DNA of 64,000 nt from the NCBI GenBank assembly GCA_021780495.1, contig JAJXYO010000027.1, positions 114,507 to 178,506 of the forward strand. The letters run 5' to 3'. This document shows, one piece after another, positions 53,142 through 60,027 of the stretch. Below the pieces are notes generated by a model. That model was not told where the DNA came from. It was given only the letters and a program-made list of their open reading frames with translations, and did not search any database. The translations under genes and the position numbers were made by a program. This DNA is from Deltaproteobacteria bacterium. GTDB taxonomy: Bacteria > Desulfobacterota > Desulfuromonadia > Geobacterales > Pseudopelobacteraceae. Position 1 is the first letter of the stretch; the number at the start of each line of letters is the position of its first letter.

Positions 53142-54710
53142 TCACACGGCGGGCAGGTGAACCGTTGCAGCAGTCCCTTTGCCGGGCCCGGACTGGAGCG
53201 TAATTCTGCCCTTATGCTCTTTGACGAGAAAATTCGAGATATACAGCCCCAAGCCGCTGCCGCCCCGGTCGAGCCGGGTCGATATAAATGGTTCGTCCAG
53301 GCTGCGCAAGGTATCTTTCGTGATCCCTTCCCCCTCATCCTGAACAACGATCTGGACTTCATTGTTTTCAATGTCGTAGCGGGTGCTGACAGTAACCTTA
53401 CCTTCGTCAGGCTTCATGGCCAACAATGCATTCTGGAGCAGATTGACAACAACCTGCTCCAGCTGGTACAGGTTGCCGCTCACAGGGGGAACGGTCTGGT
53501 CCAGCTGGGGAGCAATCGGTATGGCCGCGTATTTTCCATGTGCGCGTATGACCGACAGACCGCCTTCCACCGCTTTATTGACGGATATGTTCGAGCAGAA
53601 TTCCCAGCTGGCGCCGATGCTGTAGCAGCGCAGATCGTTGATGACCCTGTCGATGCGATCGGCATTATGGACGACCGAGTCCGCCGCCTTTTGAAACTCT
53701 TCCCGGGCGATGCTGAAAGGCAGCCCTCCCACCACGAAATCGCCTTCCTCCTTCGTCACACCATCCAGTACCGGCACCACGTCCTTCCAACTGCGAGACA
53801 GGTGCTGCCCGGCCATCTTGACCGCGCCATTGGGCGTATTGATGTTATGGGCCATACTGGAGACCAACAGACCGAGCGAGGTCATCCGGTTGGTCTGGAT
53901 GAGCTTGGCCATGACCTTCTGTTTCTCCTCGGATACCTCCAGCCGCATAACCCTGACCAGTTCTTCCTGCAAGTTGCGGTTTTCGGTCTCCCTGGCGTTC
54001 AGGGCCTCAGCCAGCCGATTCACCGCACAGGCCGCCCGTCCGGCTTCGTCATCGGATTCTATCTGGATTTTCAAGGAGAAGTCGCCGGTCATCATGCTGT
54101 CCAGTCCGTTTATCAGCGTCTGGAACGAATGGGTGACCTTTTTCAATATCGGGTAACTCAAGACGATGACGACAACACAAAAACCAAGCGCCAGAACGCT
54201 GGCCAGGATAAGTGAGCTGGTGATGGCTGAGTGCAGATCGCCGGCGTCGATATCTACGGTCACCGTACCAAGGACCATCTGTTTGTTGCTGGATACGCCG
54301 GCGAGGGCGGAATCGGCTGTAAGCACGGAAGGGGCGGTATTCACCGGAACGGTGGCTGAAACGACCTGTGAATCCGCGGGAATCTTAGGGGAACGTATAT
54401 CGCTCAATACCCTGCCATCTGAGCCGTGTATGATAATCCGGGCGACGTGCGGTGTATCAAGCAGTTCAATCGAGCGCTGGGAGAGCGCATCCCGGTTTTC
54501 TGCATAAAGCGGAATGCGAACCCCGCTGGCCAGAAGGTTTGCCAGCAGATAGGCCTTGTCCGACAAACGGGATTTGAACAAATGGATCTGATTCGTTATG
54601 AAAGCGCCTACCAGAGCTGATGCAATAAAGATTGTCGCTGTCGTGAATATCAGCAGCAGCCTGAAGCGAAAGCTCGCTCGAAAACGCTGCATGTGCCTGA
54701 AAAGGGGCAT
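53142..54710 (-). CDS. membrane sensor histidine kinase (system 2)
   Basis: 522 residues from the ATG at 54710 (GGTGAG upstream), four bases after the binding-protein stop; a longer frame to 54758 would overlap that gene. Same layout as the kinase at 22754: N-terminal helix (RLLLIFTTATIFIASALVGA), periplasmic sensor of ~130 residues, second helix, HAMP, HisKA and HATPase_c (VVNLLQNALLAMKPDEG; DEGEGI; RGGSGLGLYISNFL). The H box reads SSMAHNINTPNGAVKM, with Asn in place of the usual Glu/Asp after the phosphorylated His, a variant also seen in other kinases with AHNINTP boxes. Probably partner of the regulator at 51703 and sensor for the upstream binding protein. Confidence 0.92.
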   Translation of the reverse strand: MPLFRHMQRFRASFRFRLLLIFTTATIFIASALVGAFITNQIHLFKSRLSDKAYLLANLLASGVRIPLYAENRDALSQRSIELLDTPHVARIIIHGSDGRVLSDIRSPKIPADSQVVSATVPVNTAPSVLTADSALAGVSSNKQMVLGTVTVDIDAGDLHSAITSSLILASVLALGFCVVVIVLSYPILKKVTHSFQTLINGLDSMMTGDFSLKIQIESDDEAGRAACAVNRLAEALNARETENRNLQEELVRVMRLEVSEEKQKVMAKLIQTNRMTSLGLLVSSMAHNINTPNGAVKMAGQHLSRSWKDVVPVLDGVTKEEGDFVVGGLPFSIAREEFQKAADSVVHNADRIDRVINDLRCYSIGASWEFCSNISVNKAVEGGLSVIRAHGKYAAIPIAPQLDQTVPPVSGNLYQLEQVVVNLLQNALLAMKPDEGKVTVSTRYDIENNEVQIVVQDEGEGITKDTLRSLDEPFISTRLDRGGSGLGLYISNFLVKEHKGRITLQSGPGKGTAATVHLPAV

Positions 54711-54714
54711 CTTC

Positions 54715-55593
54715 TCACCACCCGTTCTGTTGCAGCTTGCTGGCAAGTTCCGTTGCAATCCCGAGCCGCTTCATAACGGTCTGATTGAGGCGCAGTACCG
54801 CTTTTCTTGGGGCCGACCCGCCGACAGGGGGCTTACCGGCCAAAAGTTCGACCATCATCTCTCCGGCCTGCACCCCCAGGTCAGTCCGGTCGATCTCGAC
54901 CACAACCGAGGCGCCATGGGATAGGTAAACGCTGGCGTACGACACCAACGGCACCTTCTGTTCTATGGAAAAATTAGCAAATCCCTCAACCGTCAGTTGC
55001 GAGATTACCGCTGAATCGGGTAACATCCAGAGCGCGTCGACACTGTCTTTGAGCACGTCCAGCTGAGCAAAGACCTCTTTGGGCGACGAAACCTCCTTCG
55101 GGACCAGTACAATGCCGAATTTCGACGCGATCCTTTGGGCATGCAGCACGTAGCCTCCTGTTTTATTCTTGCTGTAAATGACCCCCACCCGGTGCGTTTT
55201 CAGTCTTCTGAACAGGGCCAGATACCGTTCCGCTGGTATCAAGATCTCTATCCCATTCACAGAGCCATGGTTTCCGGCGGTTTGACGGTAACTGATCGCC
55301 ATGAGGGGAAGCACGGCGACCCGCTGCACTTTACGCGCGGATTCCAGAGCCAGGTCCCCCAGCGTAACAACAATCGATGGTCTGTCTTCCCTGACGATCC
55401 GCTTGACATCGACCTCGGCATAGTCGGATAGGGTTATCACCCGTTCGCTGAATTTCCGGACGGAGTGGATGCCGTGCAGCACCTCATCATACATCGGTGA
55501 ATGCTGGCTCTGGACGATCAGGAGGTCATACGCTTGCGCCGGAAGCGGTAACAAGAGTACCAGGATGTATATCAACCGGGTAATGTGCCTCAA
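54715..55593 (-). CDS. ABC-type substrate-binding protein (PF04392-like), probable kinase ligand sensor
   Basis: 292 residues with a signal peptide (IYILVLLLPLPAQAYD) and no lipobox, so it is free in the periplasm. It has two Rossmann-like lobes: LIVQSQHSPMYDEVLHGIHS, VVTLGDLALESARKVQRVAV, then HRVGVIYSKNKTGGYVLHAQ and VDALWMLPDSAVISQLTVEG, matching ABC_sub_bind proteins. No permease or ATPase gene is nearby. It overlaps the TonB-dependent receptor gene by four bases and precedes the kinase by four, so it more likely presents a ligand to the kinase sensor domain than to a transporter. The ligand is unknown. Confidence 0.85.
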   Translation of the reverse strand: MRHITRLIYILVLLLPLPAQAYDLLIVQSQHSPMYDEVLHGIHSVRKFSERVITLSDYAEVDVKRIVREDRPSIVVTLGDLALESARKVQRVAVLPLMAISYRQTAGNHGSVNGIEILIPAERYLALFRRLKTHRVGVIYSKNKTGGYVLHAQRIASKFGIVLVPKEVSSPKEVFAQLDVLKDSVDALWMLPDSAVISQLTVEGFANFSIEQKVPLVSYASVYLSHGASVVVEIDRTDLGVQAGEMMVELLAGKPPVGGSAPRKAVLRLNQTVMKRLGIATELASKLQQNGW

Positions 55594-57440
55594 AATCGCA
55601 CCTTTATCCCGGCTTCATACCAACGCTTCGGATTCTGGAAATACGTAGCCGGAAATTGGGAGCCGTTGAACAGGTTGTGCCCCGAACAGAACAGTTCCAC
55701 GGCGGTGTCATTATGGCTGTAAAGGGTGGCCCCCAGGTGCAGATCCCAGATCAGGCCGCGATAACGGCCACCATCAACGGGATCGGCATTCCAGAAGATA
55801 TGGCGCCCGATCAGAGCAGCCCGCAGCAGACGTTTGTCATCATAGCGCAGCGCCAGCTGCACTGTGTGGCGGGGGGCGCCCACCACCTGGCTGCCGTCGC
55901 TGGTGCGGGTGGTATCGGTGAAGGTGTAGCCGGCCCCCAGAGCGGTGTTGAACAGGGGGACCGTGCGCAGCTCTGTCTCGCCGCCCAGGGCGATCTGGCG
56001 TTGCGAGGACCGGGCGCCGCTACTCGAATCTCGTACCGTTATATCCCAGGCCTCATTGCGAAACAGGGTTCCCTTCAGCCACAGATACGGGATGGCACTC
56101 GTTTCGAAGCCGGTCTGGATCGTCCAGACCCTTTCAGATGGGCGGTCAAGATTTATTGACGGCAGACTGAAGCCCTTGGCCGTGTACAGCCGCAGCACCG
56201 TACTATCGTTGAGTGTCAGCGTCGTGCCAAGCGATGAGCTTACCTGGTTGCCGCTGCTGGCGGTGTGATCGACTCGAATCCCCCCGGATATCGCCAACGA
56301 GTCAAAAACCAGCGTGTCGTTGGCATACAGGTCCCAGCGGTCTACGGTTCTCTCCAGGCGGTCAACGGCTACAAAGGCGTTCGTACTCTTGAAGCCGGCA
56401 TGTTCAAAGTCGCTGCCGGCAACCAGCAGGTTGGCACTGCTGCGCCAGGTCAGCTTTGCACTGCCGCCGCTAACACACTCTCGCGAGTTGACCAACTGCT
56501 GCAACTCATTGTCACTCAACCGGGACAGAGAGACATCCATCTGGCGGGTGGTGTGATAGCCAGCCAGTTCCAGCTCCAGCCCTTCAAACAGCACCGTGCG
56601 AAAGCCCAGGGTGGCGGTCAGGTAGCGGGCGCTGTCGTCAGCCTTGCTATCGTAGGGTTGATAGGCAAACTCGCCCCGGTTGGCCTGGGTATAGGCCAGG
56701 GTGCTCCACAGCTCCCGGTTATCGGGCAGCGCCAGGGTAAGCTTGGCATAGCCGTTGCTTGAGTGAACCTGGTTGTTGGGCAACAGTCCGCTGGAGTCGA
56801 GATACCCACGGGCCAGGTAGTAGCCCACTGCCCCGGCCGTGCCGGACAACGCCAACCGTCCATCGGCGGTACTGCGGCTGCCAAGGGAGCCGGAGGCCTC
56901 ACCCGACACGACACGATGGTTCGGGGATTTGGTGATGACGTTGATGACACCGCCCAGGGCCTGCCCCCAGGCGGCGGAGGCAGCCCCCTTGACGATCTCG
57001 ATCCGCTCGATGATCTGGGCCGGGACCAGGCTGATGTCGGAGAAATTGTCGCCGAGATTGTTGATGGAGACGCCATCCACCAGGATCTGGACATGGTTGG
57101 TTGAGGCACTCTGCACATTGGTATAGGCAAGGCTGCCGGGACCGCCGTGGAGATCGACCTGGATACCGGAGATGGTGGCCAGGACATCGGCCAGGGTGTG
57201 GGCGTTCAGGGCCTCGATCTCGGCAGCGGTGACGACGGTGACGTTTTCTGCGGTCTGGGAAAGAGGTTTGGGGACCCGGCCGGCCGAGACCGGCTGTTCC
57301 TGCCAGCCGCCGTACAGCCCCAGGGTCTCGTCCTGAAGCTCTGCAGCGACAGCAGGGCGGGCCATGGCCAGCATGGTCAGGGAGATGAGGAGTACCGCTT
57401 TCGAGCGGCTATGAAGAGGTTTGAAGATCGGCATGGGCAT
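55590..57440 (-). CDS. TonB-dependent outer-membrane receptor
   Basis: 616 residues. A signal peptide (AVLLISLTMLAMARPAVAAE) is followed by a plug domain (~45-165: VTVVTAAEIEALNAHTLADV, QILVDGVSINNL, IERIEIVKGAASAAWGQALG and VINVITKSP), then a 22-strand barrel ending in the terminal aromatic signature RWYEAGIKVRF. It is similar to BtuB/CirA-type receptors, and the size suggests a small ligand such as a cobalamin, siderophore or metal chelate; the ligand is not identifiable. It heads the operon with the binding protein and kinase, so uptake and sensing of the same ligand are likely coupled. No strong ribosome site precedes the ATG at 57440. Confidence 0.93.
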   Translation of the reverse strand: MPMPIFKPLHSRSKAVLLISLTMLAMARPAVAAELQDETLGLYGGWQEQPVSAGRVPKPLSQTAENVTVVTAAEIEALNAHTLADVLATISGIQVDLHGGPGSLAYTNVQSASTNHVQILVDGVSINNLGDNFSDISLVPAQIIERIEIVKGAASAAWGQALGGVINVITKSPNHRVVSGEASGSLGSRSTADGRLALSGTAGAVGYYLARGYLDSSGLLPNNQVHSSNGYAKLTLALPDNRELWSTLAYTQANRGEFAYQPYDSKADDSARYLTATLGFRTVLFEGLELELAGYHTTRQMDVSLSRLSDNELQQLVNSRECVSGGSAKLTWRSSANLLVAGSDFEHAGFKSTNAFVAVDRLERTVDRWDLYANDTLVFDSLAISGGIRVDHTASSGNQVSSSLGTTLTLNDSTVLRLYTAKGFSLPSINLDRPSERVWTIQTGFETSAIPYLWLKGTLFRNEAWDITVRDSSSGARSSQRQIALGGETELRTVPLFNTALGAGYTFTDTTRTSDGSQVVGAPRHTVQLALRYDDKRLLRAALIGRHIFWNADPVDGGRYRGLIWDLHLGATLYSHNDTAVELFCSGHNLFNGSQFPATYFQNPKRWYEAGIKVRF

Positions 57441-57521
57441 ATTCGTGTAGCTGCTATAGCAGATTCCATGCCGTGTTGTCCAGTTGGCAGGGCATATCAG
57501 AGCGAAAAGAGGTGAAAAAAC

Positions 57522-57626
57522 ATGTTGACGGAGAGCTCAGTGCTAGTGCTTGATGCGGGATTCGACCCCGAGGACGTTGAAGGCGCCATGATCTGCTGTA
57601 GTACAAGTTTCGGACCGTTTCGATAA
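57522..57626 (+). CDS. geopeptide-type RiPP precursor (34 residues)
   Basis: Not found by normal ORF cut-offs. The ATG at 57522 is preceded by AGAGGTG. It encodes 34 residues: MLTESSVLVLDAGFDPEDVE (leader-like, acidic), then GAMICC and STSFGPFR before TAA. The core-like end has two adjacent Cys, Ser/Thr and aromatic residues. The radical SAM maturase starts 54 bases downstream, after a strong terminator-like hairpin. This precursor-terminator-maturase order and the CCSTSFGPFR end match what I recall of Geobacter 'geopeptide' loci (Haft TIGRFAM descriptions). Modified residues are unknown; Cys thioether or similar crosslinks are a guess. Confidence 0.8.
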   Translation: MLTESSVLVLDAGFDPEDVEGAMICCSTSFGPFR

Positions 57627-57638
57627 GTGCGTGACGAG

Positions 57639-57664
57639 GGGGGCTGCGGCCCCCTGACTTTTTT
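57639..57664 (+). terminator. terminator between geopeptide precursor and maturase
   Basis: GGGGGC-TGCG-GCCCCC (57639-57654) followed by TGAC and six T (57659-57664), 13 bases after the precursor stop. Expected to be leaky, giving excess precursor transcript over maturase. Confidence 0.8.
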
Positions 57665-57679
57665 AAGCGAGGGCGAGCT

Positions 57680-58984
57680 ATGGAAGTGACCAGGTACCTG
57701 GCATGCTATACCGGCCCTGAACGCCCGGGCAAGGTCATGCTGTTTGTCATGCGCCGCGCCGCAATACTGGAGCTATCGGCAGAACTCTGGGATGGGTTGC
57801 AGGCTGACGATGTGCCGGACTGTGAACGTGAGACCCTGGTCCGCTTGGGGGTACTGGTCGCAAGCCGGGATGCCGAGCGCGCGGAGATGCGCAGCATATT
57901 CGAACGGCTGAATGCCCGAAGCCGCCGCTTTACAGCCCTGGTGACCCTGACCCTGGAGTGCAATCTGGCCTGTCCTTACTGCTATGAAGAACCGTTCCGG
58001 GGCAACGTCGCAATGAGTGAGTCAACGGCAGACCTGTTGATACAAAAGACGATTGAGCGGATGGATGCCGGCATGGACGTGGTCTTCGATTTCTATGGCG
58101 GCGAGGCGCTGCTGGCGCTGCCGATCCTGCGAAGGATTGCAGGTCAACTATCCCACGCAGCCAGCCAGCGCGGCCGGATCTTTGAGTTCAATCTGGTTAC
58201 GAACGGGACACTCCTGAACCGTCAGACGGTGCAGGATCTGGTCGATCTGGGGCTTAAAGGCGCCAAGCTCACCCTGGATGGCCCGAAGGATATTCATGAC
58301 AGACAGCGACCCTTCATATCCGGAAGCGGCAGTTTCGATGCCATCCTGGCCAATATAAAAGCGACCTGGGACCTCGTCCGGATTCAGCTGGGCAGTAATT
58401 ACAACAGGGATAATTATGAACGTTATCCGGAATTACTCGACCAGTTGCTGGCGGAAGGAATAACACCCGACCAGCTGCATATGATCGTCTTCTACCCGGT
58501 GCTCCCCAAATCGGACAGCAGTACCTTTGGCGACTTCAGCGCCTCCTGTTCCTGCAGCAGCGAACCCTGGCTCATCGAGGCAAGCCTGTATCTCCGGGAA
58601 GCGATCTTGAAAAAAGGCTTCAACACCCCCAAGCCGCTGCCGTCGGCCTGCATGGTCGAGTTTTTAAACGACCTGGTGATCGGGTATGATGGCGGACTTT
58701 ACAAGTGTCCGGCCTTCATGGGACAGGAAGATTTGCGGGTAGGCACCCTGCTGGAAGGGATTGGAGACTATGGCGCCACGTACAACATGGGAGTCTGGAA
58801 AACCGAAGAATGCCTTGACTGTCCCTATCTACCCTTTTGTTATGGCGGCTGCCGTTATCTGCTGCGCTTACGGACGGGAGCGATAGGTGGTGTTGATTGC
58901 CGCAAGGATTTTCTGGATGCTGTTCTGGAAAAGTTCGTCCGGCAAGACCTGGAACTTCGCAGCAGCCCTTCCCCAATGAGCTGA
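57680..58984 (+). CDS. radical SAM/SPASM peptide maturase (geopeptide type)
   Basis: 434 residues; GAGGGCGAG precedes the ATG. An N-terminal RRE/PqqD-like region (~1-85) holds the peptide (LVRLGVLVASRDAERAEMRS), then the radical SAM cluster in LTLECNLACPYCYEEPFRG and FYGGEALLALP. A C-terminal SPASM region with CSCSS, a Cys at ACMVEF, KCPAFMGQ and ECLDCPYLPFCYGGCR carries auxiliary clusters. The organisation matches anSME/peptide-maturase-type enzymes. Its substrate is very probably the 34-residue peptide immediately upstream. Specific chemistry is not predictable from sequence. Confidence 0.88.
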   Translation: MEVTRYLACYTGPERPGKVMLFVMRRAAILELSAELWDGLQADDVPDCERETLVRLGVLVASRDAERAEMRSIFERLNARSRRFTALVTLTLECNLACPYCYEEPFRGNVAMSESTADLLIQKTIERMDAGMDVVFDFYGGEALLALPILRRIAGQLSHAASQRGRIFEFNLVTNGTLLNRQTVQDLVDLGLKGAKLTLDGPKDIHDRQRPFISGSGSFDAILANIKATWDLVRIQLGSNYNRDNYERYPELLDQLLAEGITPDQLHMIVFYPVLPKSDSSTFGDFSASCSCSSEPWLIEASLYLREAILKKGFNTPKPLPSACMVEFLNDLVIGYDGGLYKCPAFMGQEDLRVGTLLEGIGDYGATYNMGVWKTEECLDCPYLPFCYGGCRYLLRLRTGAIGGVDCRKDFLDAVLEKFVRQDLELRSSPSPMS

Positions 58985-58991
58985 TTCAAGC

Positions 58992-59133
58992 CTTTACACC
59001 TTCGTAACCAATTGGTTTAATTGCTCTATTTAGCACTTTTACTGATGTGTAAAATTTCTTTACACCTTCCGTAACCATCTGTTATATCAGGTTAAATCGG
59101 TTAAATAGCCAGTAGTGTAAAGTTTCTTTACAG
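58992..59133. repeat. cluster of TTTACAC-containing direct and inverted repeats
   Basis: Two copies of CTTTACACCTTC(C)GTAACCA (from 58992 and 59058) form a direct repeat 66 bases apart. Two inverted repeats occur as well: GTGTAAA-ATTTC-TTTACAC (59047-59065) and GTGTAAA-GTTTC-TTTACAG (59115-59133), 68 bases apart. Period and symmetry suggest tandem duplication of a regulator site. The gap 58985-59320 has no gene. Confidence 0.6.
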
Positions 59134-59320
59134 TTAATAGTTCAGGATTTTGGTCTGACATGCACATTTCAGACAGGTATTTTACCCGCCGGTAAAAAAT
59201 ATTTCCGCCGCCAAAATAATTGTATCTTCCAGCGCACCTATTCACCGGATGAGTCCATCAATCATTAATCTTCCGTTGCCGGATTCAAACCGGTAATATG
59301 CGGGGTAGTTTTGACAACAC

Positions 59321-59986
59321 TTACTTCTTTACCCCGGCCTGCAACACGTAGGGATAGATCATATCGGCAATAATCCGGTATCCGCCTGCAACGGGATGCA
59401 GACCATCGCTCTGATTGAGTCCCGGATCGCCGGCGACTCCTTGCAGAAAGAATGGTATCAGTATCAGGTCATACTGCTTGGCCAGCTCGGGGTAGATAGC
59501 GGCAAAAGCAGATGTGTACTCGCGACCCATGCTGGTTACCATGCGCATGCCGGCCAGAACCACCGTAACCTGCTGTTCTTTGAGTATACGGACAATTTCG
59601 GCGATATTTTTTTTCGTCACCTGCGGGTCAATGCCGCGCAGGCCGTCATTGGCTCCGGTTTCAAGGATGACGATATCGGGTTTGAGCCTGAGCACCCACG
59701 CAACTCGCGAGAGCGCACCGCTGCTCGTCTCTCCGCTGATACCGGCATTAACCACCCGCCAGCGATAACCCGCGGCCCGCAGTTTCTTTTCCAATTGAGC
59801 CGGGTAGGCATCGGCTTCATTGAGACCGTAGCCAGCGGTGAGGCTGTCTCCGACGGCGACTATGGTTCCGGTAACCGGCGTCTGTTCCTGCGTTGCCACA
59901 GGCGCCGGTGAAGTCTGCTTTTCGCAACCGCAAAACAGGCAACCAAGGGCAACAAGCACAGCAACGTATTGAAATGATTTTGTCAT
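59321..59986 (-). CDS. tesA: SGNH-type esterase/thioesterase (TesA-like), lipoprotein
   Basis: 221 residues; GGGAGAAG precedes the ATG. The signal peptide has lipobox LFCGC (Cys near 21). Catalytic blocks: Ser in IVAVGDSLTAGYGLNEADAY (block I GDS), Gly in NAGISGETSSGALSR, Asn in LETGANDGLRG and the Asp-x-x-His pair SDGLHPVAGGYRII. This is the TesA/lysophospholipase L1 family, acting on acyl-CoA, lysophospholipids or short esters outside the cytoplasm. It lies next to ybbP-ybbA, the same association as tesA-ybbAP in E. coli, here in one orientation. Confidence 0.92.
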   Translation of the reverse strand: MTKSFQYVAVLVALGCLFCGCEKQTSPAPVATQEQTPVTGTIVAVGDSLTAGYGLNEADAYPAQLEKKLRAAGYRWRVVNAGISGETSSGALSRVAWVLRLKPDIVILETGANDGLRGIDPQVTKKNIAEIVRILKEQQVTVVLAGMRMVTSMGREYTSAFAAIYPELAKQYDLILIPFFLQGVAGDPGLNQSDGLHPVAGGYRIIADMIYPYVLQAGVKK

Positions 59987-60027
59987 CGATCTTCTCCCTT
60001 ACAAAAGTGTAGCGCCACCACATCACA

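Noticed and set aside
57456..57473. Possible sigma-54 promoter (GG-N10-GC) on the minus strand before the TonB receptor gene
   Set aside because: The implied start site would be only about 7 bases before the receptor ATG, leaving no room for a ribosome site, and the -24 match is imperfect.
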